A DNA stretch of 64,000 nucleotides from Paenibacillus paeoniae (GCF_003388735.1 NZ_QUBQ01000001.1:2631622-2695621); one strand, 5' to 3'. Counted from the stretch's first letter, positions 24,700 to 33,159 are shown. Translations and numbers: made by a program. Notes: generated by a model from the sequence alone, not told the origin.

Positions 24700-25839
24700 T
24701 CAATCTATAATAATTTCACTATTTTTTACTGCATTTCCATTGTGAGCGAAAGACCAGTTGTCTTTGGTGCCCCTACCGTCTTCCTCGCCAATGATGGCAG
24801 CGATATAGCCGCTTAGCAGCGCAACAGGTACAAATTGAGTGAGCGGCATAGATATCGGGTAGCTGGTCTTCGGCGTATGAACAACGGTGCATGGCTCCGG
24901 GAAGCTTGAAGCGTCCATATCGGAGATAACCAAGGTCGGCCGACCCAAATCCCTCGCAGCGTAACCAATCGCTTCTTTTGCTCTTGAAAATGTCGGATTC
25001 GTGGAGTTGGCAAACATAATCGTGCCGATCTTGGCGTAATTCCGCATGAAAAAGTTCAAATGCAGCCATTCCTCGGTATTGATATGCATGGCATATTTCC
25101 CTGCTGCCTCCATTATTTTTGCGTGACCGTACCAAGCGGCGGCATAATCGAAGCCCGCTCCCGTGAAATCAAACGCTTCCATTTCCGACCACTGTAGAGA
25201 TAAGGTTTGAATAGCTTCATCGATGGACGGCAGCATGTCCTCCAGACCATTCGCTTGGGAAAGCAGATCAGCACGGTAGCTCATCGCTTCATCCATCGTA
25301 TACTTCCCACGTACTTCACCAAATCGAATTGCAAGCAACAACAGTGCTAATACGGAAACGAGATAGCTTCTAACACCAGGTGACGGTTCAAATGACGGAA
25401 TATCCACCTCCAGAATTCTTTGACTGGATCGGCCGAGGTAGGATTCGCGGTTCGCAGTGACTCCTACCGTGAAAGCACCATACTTATTCGCTCTCTCGAC
25501 CGATTCGCCCACCCTTGCCACCCCGCCGGAATGGCTGACCGCAATGACTAACGGATTGTTCGGAGAGAAGCCAAGCTGCCCCTTATCGCATAGTCTCGCC
25601 AGCTCAATGGAAGTGACAACCTCAGTTGGTATACCTGTCAGTAACTCGAAGATATGTTTGGTTGCCAATCCAGCAGAATAAGAGTCGCCGCAGCCCGTCA
25701 AAATAATGCGTTGTACCGAAAAAATTTCCGGCGTGGACAGAAGCTTGCGTGTCTTGGGCTCCAAATCCTCATATTGTTGCTTGATGAGACCCGGTAAACT
25801 GAATACCTGTCTTCTCATCGCATTATCGTAATTCCCCAA
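24700..25839 (-). CDS. SIS-domain sugar-phosphate binding protein (GlmS/AgaS-like)
   Basis: A 379-residue protein with two SIS domains. The first has RIILTGCGDSYSAGLATKHIFELL and VIAVSHSGGVARVGESVERANKYGAFTVGVTAN; the second has FTGAGFDYAAAWYGHAKIMEAAGKYAMHINTEEWLHLNFF and IGTIMFANS. SIS domains isomerise, deaminate or sense sugar phosphates. It lacks the GlmS glutaminase domain, so amination with free ammonia, deglycation (FrlB-like) or plain isomerisation are all possible. The TTG start at 25839 has AAGGGGGA upstream. It is the first gene of the ten-gene operon, facing the GntR regulator. Confidence 0.85.
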   Translation of the reverse strand: MGNYDNAMRRQVFSLPGLIKQQYEDLEPKTRKLLSTPEIFSVQRIILTGCGDSYSAGLATKHIFELLTGIPTEVVTSIELARLCDKGQLGFSPNNPLVIAVSHSGGVARVGESVERANKYGAFTVGVTANRESYLGRSSQRILEVDIPSFEPSPGVRSYLVSVLALLLLAIRFGEVRGKYTMDEAMSYRADLLSQANGLEDMLPSIDEAIQTLSLQWSEMEAFDFTGAGFDYAAAWYGHAKIMEAAGKYAMHINTEEWLHLNFFMRNYAKIGTIMFANSTNPTFSRAKEAIGYAARDLGRPTLVISDMDASSFPEPCTVVHTPKTSYPISMPLTQFVPVALLSGYIAAIIGEEDGRGTKDNWSFAHNGNAVKNSEIIID

Positions 25840-25861
25840 CGCTCAGTCCCCCTTGATGTAT

Positions 25862-26033
25862 GAAATCGTCTAACTTGTATTGAGGTTAACACAAGCATAC
25901 AAGATTTCGCAATAGGGTCCATAAAAAAATATAAAGCGTTATCATTCCTTTTAAATTAGATGTTTGCTGCTACTGTTGTTTTCTGAAATATATTGTTTTA
26001 CAATTCAAAAACAATCATGTATTGTATATACAT
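25862..26033. promoter_or_regulatory. Operators in the divergent GntR/operon control region
   Basis: Two dyads lie between the divergent genes. GAAATC..CTTGTAT...ATACAAG.GATTTC (about 25862-25909) is near the operon start. ATGTAT-N5-ATACAT (26017-26033) is ahead of gntR. Both contain the TGTAT/ATACA half-site typical of AT-rich GntR/HutC-family operators. They are the probable sites for the regulator at 26070. Confidence 0.55.
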
Positions 26034-26069
26034 AGATACAAGTCAGGACATGGATGGGGAAGATAACTT

Positions 26070-26831
26070 ATGAAAGATAAGGTTTCGAAAATCAATATCG
26101 ATAAGGATTCACCGATTCCGATATATTATCAAGTAGCCTCGAGCATGCGGGAGCGAATTGCCAACCATGAATGGAAAGTGAATGAGAAGATCCCGTCGGA
26201 AGCGCAATTGACGGAAGTATACGGCATCAGCCGCGTTACACTGAGGAAATCATTGGATGTGCTTCACTCGGAGGGAATCATTAAGAAGGAACAGGGCAAA
26301 GGCGTGTTTGTTCAGAAAAACCCTCAGCCCGTACTGCATGACTTTAGTTTGCCGACAACGCTGAGCAGCCGAATGCAGGAAAGCGGTGTAAACGTGACTC
26401 CGCTTGTCATTTCAACGCATATTTCCAAGCCGATCGCGTATATCAATCAAATGTTGGAGCTCGATGAGGATGAGCCGCTTGCCTATCTAAAAAGAATTTT
26501 CATTTACAATAATATGCCCATTGGTTTGAACCGCTCCTGGCTGTCCAGCAAGAAGGTGCCGGGCATAACGGAAAATCGGCTAATCGATAACCGCTTAAGT
26601 CTGACTCTGGCCAATGTGTACAATTTCAAACCGGTCAGCATCAAAAATTCTATTCAATCCATCATTCCGGATGCGGTGGACATGAAAACGTTGAACATTA
26701 ACTATTTGTCACCGGCTACGCTAGTTAAGAGCACCTCCTATTTGGCGGACAAATCTCCTTTGGAGTACTCGGCAACCATCTGGCTCGGTGATCGTGTGAA
26801 GTTTAATTTGGATATTGCGAATGAAGAATAA
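26070..26831 (+). CDS. GntR-family regulator with UTRA domain (HutC subfamily)
   Basis: A 253-residue regulator. The N-terminal winged helix (IPIYYQVASSMRERIANHEWKVNEKIPSEAQLTEVYGISRVTLRKSLDVLHSEGIIKKEQGKGVFV, residues about 13-78) is joined to a C-terminal UTRA effector domain (from about 95: LSSRMQESGVNVTPLVISTHI...LDEDEPLAYLKRIFIYNNMPIGLNRSWL). UTRA domains bind small sugar phosphates or related ligands. The divergent position and shared dyads indicate control of the operon and of itself. In E. coli the equivalent place beside yegTUV is held by YegW, of the same subfamily. Confidence 0.9.
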   Translation: MKDKVSKINIDKDSPIPIYYQVASSMRERIANHEWKVNEKIPSEAQLTEVYGISRVTLRKSLDVLHSEGIIKKEQGKGVFVQKNPQPVLHDFSLPTTLSSRMQESGVNVTPLVISTHISKPIAYINQMLELDEDEPLAYLKRIFIYNNMPIGLNRSWLSSKKVPGITENRLIDNRLSLTLANVYNFKPVSIKNSIQSIIPDAVDMKTLNINYLSPATLVKSTSYLADKSPLEYSATIWLGDRVKFNLDIANEE

Positions 26832-26833
26832 CG

Positions 26834-26868
26834 AAAAGGTGGAAGCTGCTATAAGCCTCCACCTTTAT
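26834..26868 (+). terminator. Terminator after the UTRA regulator
   Basis: A AAAGGTGGA-GC...GC-TCCACCTTT hairpin directly after the stop codon, followed by an AT-rich tail. Confidence 0.75.
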
Positions 26869-26936
26869 TATTGGGGTTTTGTTAAATTCTAATGTTTATT
26901 CTATCGTGTCTCGATAGCGTACTGAAGGAGAATACG

Positions 26937-27275
26937 CTATTTAATTATGGTTCCTTCGTTGATTAACCTTTTTTTATCCTTCAAAGAGAAATCTCCAGGC
27001 TCCCAAGTCTCTAAATGTCCGCTTCCTCCAATAATATCTTCATTAATTTGATAAATGAAAGCGTGTATTTTCTTTCCTGTTTTTTGTTTTTCTTTCAGCA
27101 AGTAGGTTGTAATATACATTTCTTTATACGGCTTCAAATCAATACCTACGTTTGTTGCAGGCAGAAAGTTTTTTGTATCTTGACATAGCTATTGAATACA
27201 ACGTTAGGTTCAATCTTCCAACTTGTATCTTGAGGGAGTAGTATCCATAGGCTCTGTGTATCAATATTTCTTTTA
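26937..27275 (-). pseudogene. Frameshifted remnant of an unidentified gene
   Basis: The reverse strand reads SLWILLPQDTSWKIEPNVV (about 27200-27265), then a stop and frame change near 27180, then NFLPATNVGIDLKPYKEM and a 66-residue open end rich in Lys and Asp (IHAFIYQINEDIIGGSGHLETWEPGDFSLKDKK). Both parts look coding and of one protein, but no start codon or ribosome binding site precedes them. I do not recognise the family. It lies between the catabolic regulator and the SDR gene. Confidence 0.45.
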
Positions 27276-27346
27276 CAATCTCAAAAAGCCTTGGTTGATT
27301 AACCAAGACTTTGAACATTTTTGAGGCAGCCTGTTTACTCTATTCG

Positions 27347-28180
27347 TTAATCTTGAAAGTCAGCATTCACCGATACTTCTTTCCACTTTTCGAAGTTGTT
27401 AAGTGTCTTTGTATATTTGTTCACCGATAAATGGTAAGCATCCGATCCAAGCAGCAAGCGAAGCGGCGGCTCTTCCATCTCGATCACGCTAATGATGGCT
27501 TCAGCGGCTTTTTTCGGATCGCCAGGCTCATTGCCGTGGTTTTCACCACTTATGAATGGAGCGATGAGCTCCTGATATTCCTTGATTGCCGAAGTTGTTT
27601 TCCCAGCTGAACGTCCCGACCAATCTGTACGGAAATTGCTTGGCTCAATAATCGTTACATGAATATTGAATGGCTCAACCTCTTTGGACAGACTTTCGGA
27701 TATACCTTCAACCGCGTATTTCGTACCGTTATAATAGCCCACTCCAGGGAACGAAACCAGACCGCCGATGGACGAGATATTGATTATATGCCCAGAGCGT
27801 TGGCTTCTCATATATGGCAAAACAGCATTAGTCATGTGCATAAGACCCCAGAAGTTGATTTCGAACATTTTTCGAACTTCTTCTTCAACAGCTTCTTCAA
27901 TGGAGCTAAAATAACCAATTCCAGCGTTGTTGACCAATACATCAATCCGACCAAACTTCTCTATAGTAGCCTTAACCGTGCTTTCAATTTGCTCAGGCTT
28001 CGTCACATCAAGCTCCATGGCGAGAACATTATCTGTATTTCCGCTCACAAGATCTGCAATGGCACTCATATTCCTTGCTGTCACCACAACGTTGTAGCCT
28101 GCTTCTATAGTCGCTTTGGCCAACTCTCGGCCGAATCCAGTGGAGCATCCCGTAATGATCCAAACTTTATTTTTATTCAT
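27347..28180 (-). CDS. Short-chain dehydrogenase/reductase
   Basis: A 277-residue classical SDR. It has the NAD(P) loop TGCSTGFG near residues 10-17, NNAG in the middle, catalytic Ser in INISSIGG, and YYNGTKYAVEG as the YxxxK pair. The C-terminal region beyond 200 is longer than in FabG types and is typical of retinol-dehydrogenase-like oxidoreductases of this length. GGAGATATCG precedes the ATG. It faces the MerR gene, and both promoters carry the same dyad inside a 19 bp spacer, so it is the likely MerR target. Confidence 0.88.
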   Translation of the reverse strand: MNKNKVWIITGCSTGFGRELAKATIEAGYNVVVTARNMSAIADLVSGNTDNVLAMELDVTKPEQIESTVKATIEKFGRIDVLVNNAGIGYFSSIEEAVEEEVRKMFEINFWGLMHMTNAVLPYMRSQRSGHIINISSIGGLVSFPGVGYYNGTKYAVEGISESLSKEVEPFNIHVTIIEPSNFRTDWSGRSAGKTTSAIKEYQELIAPFISGENHGNEPGDPKKAAEAIISVIEMEEPPLRLLLGSDAYHLSVNKYTKTLNNFEKWKEVSVNADFQD

Positions 28181-28221
28181 ATCGATATCTCCTTTAGTTT
28201 AAAGTTTATGTTGCAAGTCAA

Positions 28222-28252
28222 ACTCTAAACGTTAGAGTATAGTCTAAGTCAA
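28222..28252 (-). promoter_or_regulatory. SDR promoter with 19 bp spacer and MerR dyad
   Basis: On the reverse strand TTGACT (28252-28247), a 19 bp spacer and TAGAGT (28227-28222). The dyad TTAGAG-TATA-GTCTAA (28232-28247 on +) fills the spacer. An additional perfect ACTCTAA-ACG-TTAGAGT palindrome covers 28222-28238. Overlong spacers with a central dyad are the hallmark of MerR-activated promoters. Confidence 0.75.
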
Positions 28253-28291
28253 TTATCCTTATCCTGGGGGGTTGGCTCATCGAATACGGAT

Positions 28292-28322
28292 TTGACTTAG
28301 AGCGTACTCTAATCTGTACAAT
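28292..28322 (+). promoter_or_regulatory. merR promoter with 19 bp spacer and dyad
   Basis: TTGACT (28292-28297), a 19 bp spacer and TACAAT (28317-28322). The perfect dyad TTAGAG-CGTA-CTCTAA (28297-28312) lies in the spacer, in the same register as in the divergent promoter. Confidence 0.75.
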
Positions 28323-28356
28323 AAGGAGAACTCTCATCTAAAAGGTGGTTTATACA

Positions 28357-28782
28357 TTGGGATACACCATTAGTCAAATTGCCGAAATAACCGGATTGAC
28401 CGCACATACATTGCGCTACTATGACAAGCAGGGCTTATTGCCCTTTGTTGATCGTGATAAGGTAGGCAACCGAGCCTTTAAAGAGAGTGACCTGCAATGG
28501 CTTGCTATAATCACTTGCTTGAAAAAGAGCGGCATGCCGGTTAAAAAGATTAGACAATACATGGATTGGTGCATGGAGGGAGACGTTACCTTGAAGGAGC
28601 GTCTTGAAGCATTCGAAGCCCATAAGAAGTTTGTTACAGATAAAATCGCGGAGCTTGAGGAGTATATGCATAAGATTGACTATAAAATATGGTATTATAA
28701 AACGGCCATTGATTTAGGGACAGAATCCGTCATTTCACAAACAAACTGTGTGTGGACATTTGATAAGAAAGATAAGACATAG
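28357..28782 (+). CDS. MerR-family regulator
   Basis: A 141-residue MerR protein: N-terminal YTISQIAEITGLTAHTLRYYDKQGLLPF with the R-Y-Y motif, the second wing ending in DLQWLAIITCLKKSGMPVKKIRQYMDWC, then a coiled-coil dimer helix (LKERLEAFEAHKKFVTDKIAELEEYMHKIDYKIWYY). The TTG at 28357 is the start: AAAGGTGG lies 8 nt upstream, whereas an upstream GTG falls inside that site. It resembles the regulators that control adjacent SDR/aldo-keto reductase genes in Bacillota under electrophile stress (family knowledge; the ligand is not visible). Confidence 0.9.
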   Translation: MGYTISQIAEITGLTAHTLRYYDKQGLLPFVDRDKVGNRAFKESDLQWLAIITCLKKSGMPVKKIRQYMDWCMEGDVTLKERLEAFEAHKKFVTDKIAELEEYMHKIDYKIWYYKTAIDLGTESVISQTNCVWTFDKKDKT

Positions 28783-28789
28783 AAACAAT

Positions 28790-28899
28790 CATGGCGATGA
28801 ACATCCGACTTCTTAACATCCTTCCTTGAGGCAGCCTCCGTTTATTTTAACGACCCAGATGGCAGCAGGTTGGAACTAAAGCAACAACAGCTAAAATGA
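28790..28899 (+). pseudogene. VOC/glyoxalase C-terminal remnant
   Basis: The + strand holds GDEHPT (about 28793-28810), then in another frame DFLTSFLEAASVYFNDPDGSRLEL, ending TGA 28897-28899. SVYFNDPDG[NS]RLEL is the conserved C-terminal strand of the vicinal oxygen chelate (glyoxalase/bleomycin resistance) fold. The N-terminal part is absent and the frame is broken, so only a stub remains. Confidence 0.55.
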
Positions 28900-28923
28900 A
28901 AATTTAGAATTCATGCCTAAATA

Positions 28924-28950
28924 AAAACACGCCGAAGTTCGGCGTGTTTT
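28924..28950. terminator. Terminator of zinT
   Basis: AAAACACGCCGAA-g-TTCGGCGTGTTTT, a perfect 13 bp stem with flanking A/T runs, 10 bp past the zinT stop. Confidence 0.85.
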
Positions 28951-28959
28951 CAATCTCTA

Positions 28960-29694
28960 TTAATGCGCCATCATTTCATGAGCAATGGTGTGGCCGTCCA
29001 GGCTTGACGGGTAATAGGTAGGCCAATTGGTCACTTCCTTCAACAATGCATCTCGGTCATCTCCCCAGTACAGATGGAAGTGAGCGGATTTCACCTGTGA
29101 AATGCGGTGGTCACTGAATTGTATGTAGCGAGGCAATCCATCAATGTCATCAACTGATTTAAAAATAAAACGTACTCCACGGTTGCCCGCTTCATAGGTC
29201 AGAATTTCGTATCCGTCGGCTTGGTACTTGCCTGAGTGTTCCATGCCATTCTTAAAAAACGTTACGGTGTCGCCATTGATTACAATACGTTCCGTATCGG
29301 TTTTATAGCCTGCATCGTAGTATTCCTTATACTCTGCTGCCGTCATTTTCCCAGTATCCTTTGCTTTATGCGCGAACACCTCATCCAGCGTTTCGTCCAG
29401 CAAATACGAATAAACGGACTGCCAATCTCCTTCCCAATCGGCTAGCGTACGATCCTGAACTTGGCTGTCTTCGAAATATCCTTTGTAAACGGCAACTTCT
29501 TCTTCATCGTGGTCATGGCTGTGGTCATGGTCATGATCGTGTTCATGACTATGGTTGTCGCTGCTCTCTTGAATTTCGATTTCTGACACTGCTTGCTTAG
29601 AAGCATTTTTGCCAGTTGAGTCTGAACTCTGGCATCCTGCAAGGAATACCCCCAGTACTACTACAAAAATTCCTGTTCTAATTATCTCTTTCAT
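28960..29694 (-). CDS. zinT: ZinT-type metal-binding lipoprotein
   Basis: A 244-residue protein. Its signal peptide ends in lipobox LAGC, so it sits on the outer membrane face. A His/Asp-rich loop of about 20 residues (HSHEHDHDHDHSHDHDEEE, near 47-66) precedes the ZinT domain (YKGYFEDSQVQDRTLADWEGDWQSVYSYL ... SAHFHLYWGD ... NWPTYYPSSLDGHTIAHEMMAH), which keeps the three His ligands. It buffers or delivers zinc (or cadmium) to uptake systems. Palindromes at 29711-29733 and 29771-29785 upstream suggest zinc-dependent repression by Zur. Confidence 0.9.
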   Translation of the reverse strand: MKEIIRTGIFVVVLGVFLAGCQSSDSTGKNASKQAVSEIEIQESSDNHSHEHDHDHDHSHDHDEEEVAVYKGYFEDSQVQDRTLADWEGDWQSVYSYLLDETLDEVFAHKAKDTGKMTAAEYKEYYDAGYKTDTERIVINGDTVTFFKNGMEHSGKYQADGYEILTYEAGNRGVRFIFKSVDDIDGLPRYIQFSDHRISQVKSAHFHLYWGDDRDALLKEVTNWPTYYPSSLDGHTIAHEMMAH

Positions 29695-29710
29695 TACATC
29701 TTCCCTCCAA

Positions 29711-29785
29711 TTAATAGTAATGTTTACTATTAAGCATTATACGGAGGTAAAGTGGTTTCGTCAATAATAATCGTAATTATTACTA
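29711..29785. promoter_or_regulatory. Zur-like operators before zinT
   Basis: A perfect palindrome TTAATAGTAA-TGT-TTACTATTAA (29711-29733) lies just upstream of the ribosome binding site. TCGTAATTATTACTA (29771-29785) matches the Bacillus Zur-box core TCGTAATnATTACGA closely. Both suggest zinc-responsive control. 29786-30040 holds nothing else I can identify. Confidence 0.6.
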
Positions 29786-30040
29786 ATAATAGTTTCGCAA
29801 TAAGCTCTCATCGCTATTCATGTATTTCATAAATGGTCAAGCGAACTCAAGTTAGGGACTTTTGAAAGAATAGCTACAATTGACCTTTTTCATCATTGGG
29901 TAGGGAAAGCGGTTTTGGCCGTGTATATCCAGCCATCATGGTGGATTGTAACACTTGTTTGTTGTGCATCCGCTTCGATATCTTTTTAACAAGAAAACTA
30001 CTATTTTCCAGAAATCTATAGCTGTAATTAAAACCAACAA

Positions 30041-30069
30041 AAAAACACGCCGAATACGACGTGTTTTTA
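30041..30069. terminator. Terminator of the MFS gene
   Basis: AAAAACACGCCG-aata-CGACGTGTTTTT, imperfect stem with A/T runs on either side, 12 bp past the MFS stop. It resembles the zinT terminator in sequence. Confidence 0.8.
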
Positions 30070-30080
30070 TTGAGAAATAA

Positions 30081-31229
30081 TCAATGAACTCTCATTCTTC
30101 GTGATAATAATACGGCCCCGAACGCCAAGACAATAGCAACTCCGGCAAACCAAGGAACTGAAGTCAGCGAGATCTGTTCGACCACCAGACCGCCTATACC
30201 GGCACCAGCCGCCATCGCCAATTGAAGCACCATACTATTCAAGCTCAACATAATCCCTGTTGATTCGGGAGCAATAGTAATGACATTCAGCTGTTGGGGA
30301 GGTCCCAATGACCATACGGCGATCGACCACAAGATCAGTATGGCGATCATTAGCACAGAAGTATGGACACCAAGCGCAATTAGAACCAAAGCAATGGCAT
30401 TCAGTCCAAGCCCTATTAGAAGTACACGATGAAGCCCCCATTTGTCTGTCGCATAGCCGCCGGAACGAGACCCGATCAAGCTGGCAATGCCGATCACAAA
30501 TAGCGTTGTATTGAGGGTTCCTTCACTCATACCTACTACTGCCAACAGGAATGGCGTAATGTACGAATAAAAGATGGAATAACCAATGATCCAGAAAAAC
30601 GTTACGGATAATGCGACTATCGCTTTTGGCTGCTTCAGCAGAGCGAGCTGATTTCGCAGCGAAACTACCGCTTCTCCCTTTGTGCGTGGAATAATCAACG
30701 CAATCAGAAAAATTGCTGCAATACCAAGCAGAGCAATAACTCCAAATACAGCCTTCCACTCGTAAGCGCCAGCCATTATCCTTCCTAACGGCACTCCAAA
30801 GATTAAAGATGCTGTGAAGCCCATCAGCACGGCTGCCAACGCGCTTCCCTCTTTGCCCGGCTGGGCTACCTTCGTCGCGATAGTCATCGATACGACTACA
30901 ACAACACCGGCACTAATCCCCATTAAAATCCGGGAGGCATTCAGCAGTGCAATTCCTGGAAGGATATAAGCAAGCGCATTGCTTAGGACAAAAAATCCGA
31001 TGGCAAAGAGAAGCAGCTTCTTGCGCTCCATACGCGCGGTCATTACCATTATAAGTGGCGTGCCAAAGGCATAGGCCAGCGAAAATACCGTAATCAACTG
31101 TCCAGCCGTGACGAGCGAGACACCAGTAGACCATGCTATTTTATCCAAAATACCTGCAATAACATACTCCGAAGTACCAACAAGAAAACTGAGAATAGCC
31201 AAGATGTAAATTTTGAGCGTACTGGACAT
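30081..31229 (-). CDS. MFS transporter, DHA1 type (AraJ/CmlA-like)
   Basis: A 382-residue major facilitator with 12 hydrophobic segments. It has GTSEYVIAGILDKIA in TM1, the TM4-5 stretch SAGVVVVVSMTIATKV, and GVPLGRIMAGAYEWKAVFGVIALLG (motif C). This group exports sugars or drugs such as chloramphenicol. ATG 31229 has GGAAGGG 9 nt upstream; the frame from 31250 has no site. It follows the SDR gene closely and probably shares its promoter, under control of the divergent AraC regulator. Confidence 0.88.
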   Translation of the reverse strand: MSSTLKIYILAILSFLVGTSEYVIAGILDKIAWSTGVSLVTAGQLITVFSLAYAFGTPLIMVMTARMERKKLLLFAIGFFVLSNALAYILPGIALLNASRILMGISAGVVVVVSMTIATKVAQPGKEGSALAAVLMGFTASLIFGVPLGRIMAGAYEWKAVFGVIALLGIAAIFLIALIIPRTKGEAVVSLRNQLALLKQPKAIVALSVTFFWIIGYSIFYSYITPFLLAVVGMSEGTLNTTLFVIGIASLIGSRSGGYATDKWGLHRVLLIGLGLNAIALVLIALGVHTSVLMIAILILWSIAVWSLGPPQQLNVITIAPESTGIMLSLNSMVLQLAMAAGAGIGGLVVEQISLTSVPWFAGVAIVLAFGAVLLSRRMRVH

Positions 31230-31255
31230 GTATCTTTTCCCTTCCGACATATGAC

Positions 31256-31993
31256 TTAATTAAATCCGCCGTTAACACGAATCGTCTGTCCAGTTATCCA
31301 ACGCGCTTTATCGCTAACAAGCAGATCGATCGCATTTGCAATATCCTCTGGCTCCCCAAGTCGTCCGAAGGCATTCATTCGGCTGAACGAATCAATTAAT
31401 TCCTGAGATTTTCCTTTTAAAAACAACTCGGTCGATACTTGACCTGGGGCTATGCAGTTGATAATGATATCTCTAGGACCAAATTCCTTTGCCAGTTGGC
31501 GAGTCAACTGCTCGACTGCACCTTTGGTTGCAGCATAGACGCTATACGTTGGAAGCATCGCGCCGGACACAGAGGTCGAGAAGTTAATAATTGTGCCGTT
31601 GTTCTCCATATGCTTCATCGCTTGCTGGCAAGCGAAATAAGTTCCTTTGACATTAATGGCGAAGTGCCGATCGAACATCTCTTCCGTTACATCCGCAATA
31701 GCTGTGCATTCCATAACGCCAGCATTGTTGACCAGAATATCTACACGACTATATCGCTCGATTGCTTCTGTGAACAATACCTCAACTTCACTTACCTTGC
31801 TCACGTCAGCGCGAATAGCTGCGGCTTGTCCACCGAATTGCTCAATCGTCTTTACGACCTCATTCGCTTTCTCCTTATTCAAGGAATAATTAACGACTGC
31901 CTTTGCGCCGGATTGTGCCAATTGAATGGCTGCTTGACGTCCAATGCCTCGGGACGCACCTGTAATAATCGCAACTTTTCCAATCAAATTCAT
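31256..31993 (-). CDS. Short-chain dehydrogenase (FabG-like)
   Basis: A 245-residue classical SDR: TGASRGIG (12-19), NNAG, catalytic Ser in IINFSTSVSG, YSVYAATKGAVEQ as YxxxK, and C-terminal GQTIRVNGGFN. Length and the RVNGG end match FabG-type 3-oxoacyl reductases and related alcohol dehydrogenases; the native substrate is unknown. GGAGAGGGCG precedes ATG 31993. It is the first gene of a two-gene unit with the MFS exporter, divergent from the AraC gene at 32172. Confidence 0.88.
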   Translation of the reverse strand: MNLIGKVAIITGASRGIGRQAAIQLAQSGAKAVVNYSLNKEKANEVVKTIEQFGGQAAAIRADVSKVSEVEVLFTEAIERYSRVDILVNNAGVMECTAIADVTEEMFDRHFAINVKGTYFACQQAMKHMENNGTIINFSTSVSGAMLPTYSVYAATKGAVEQLTRQLAKEFGPRDIIINCIAPGQVSTELFLKGKSQELIDSFSRMNAFGRLGEPEDIANAIDLLVSDKARWITGQTIRVNGGFN

Positions 31994-32171
31994 CTATCGC
32001 CCTCTCCTTTGTCTCTGTTCGCAAGGATTGATTAACAGCCGCAACCGGCTTGCATTATAGTGAGAGTGAGCATTGTGCCGTTAGACCGATCCTGTCTGAT
32101 GCTTGCCTAATTCTCTTCTTACTCCATATAATAAAAGCAACATACATCCTTCCCGGATAGGAGCACCAAGC

Positions 32172-33107
32172 ATGAATCACAGACATGAATCAGGGAGCAT
32201 ACCGGAATCCTCGCAGCAATTAGCACACTTGATTCGAAGCCATGCTCCAGCGAACGGCACGCATCAGACGGCGATACCTTCTTTGTCGCTATTGCATGCC
32301 ACACAATTGTCCGGACCGCTTGAATCTGTATATAAACCGTCCATTTGCGTTGTGGCGCAAGGAGCCAAAACAGCTACGTTAGCTGACGAAACGTATCAAT
32401 ATGACCCGATGACGTACCTTGTCATATCTGTTGAATTACCGGTAATCGGCAGAATTCTTAAGGCTTCACCAGAGCAGCCGCATTTAAGCCTAAGACTGAG
32501 CTTTGATCCCGACGTCATATTGGACATCATCAAAAAAAGTAATCATCCTTCTTCAGCCTCCTCAAAAGTAAGTCGAGGCATAGCCGTAAGTCATATGTCT
32601 CCTTCTTTACTTGAGGCCATTACGCGATTGATGAGGTTATTAGACGTGCCTGAGGATATACCTATCCTGGCTCCGCTCATTATTCGAGAAATTCTATACC
32701 GTGTACTTCAAAGTGAACAAGGCGCGCAAATCCACCAATTCGCCATTATCGGCAGCCAAGCACACAATATCGCTCAAGCGATTCAACAGATTAATCAGCA
32801 ATTCGAGCGTCCTCTTGTGGTCGAACAGCTTGCGAAATCCGTAAATATGAGCACATCGGCGTTTCATAAACATTTTAAGAGCGTCACGAAGATGAGTCCG
32901 TTGCAATATCAGAAAGCCGTCCGTTTACAAGAAGCTCGGCACTTAATGTTGACGGAAACCGTTCAAGCCTCTGATGCTGCCTTTCGGGTAGGTTACGAGA
33001 GCCCCTCCCAGTTCAGCCGGGAATATGCCCGTATGTACGGACGACCGCCGATGCTGGATGTTCAACAGCTCCGAAGTTCTAATTCGGGCTTGGAGCTGTT
33101 GGACTGA
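32172..33107 (+). CDS. AraC-family regulator with AraC_N domain
   Basis: A 311-residue regulator. The N-terminal half is the AraC_N cupin-like domain (KPSICVVAQGAKTATLADETYQYDPMTYLVISVELPVIGRI). The C-terminal HTH pair (PLVVEQLAKSVNMSTSAFHKHFKSVTKMSPLQYQKAVRLQEARHLML..ASDAAFRVGYESPSQFSREYARMYGRPP) binds DNA. ATG 32172 has ATAGGAGC upstream; the ~70 bp frame extension from 32103 is unlikely to be used. It is divergent from the SDR-MFS pair, which it probably activates. Confidence 0.88.
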   Translation: MNHRHESGSIPESSQQLAHLIRSHAPANGTHQTAIPSLSLLHATQLSGPLESVYKPSICVVAQGAKTATLADETYQYDPMTYLVISVELPVIGRILKASPEQPHLSLRLSFDPDVILDIIKKSNHPSSASSKVSRGIAVSHMSPSLLEAITRLMRLLDVPEDIPILAPLIIREILYRVLQSEQGAQIHQFAIIGSQAHNIAQAIQQINQQFERPLVVEQLAKSVNMSTSAFHKHFKSVTKMSPLQYQKAVRLQEARHLMLTETVQASDAAFRVGYESPSQFSREYARMYGRPPMLDVQQLRSSNSGLELLD

Positions 33108-33159
33108 TATTCAAGCGCAACAGCTGAAATAAATTAGGCCCAGCACGAACGAGCACCAA

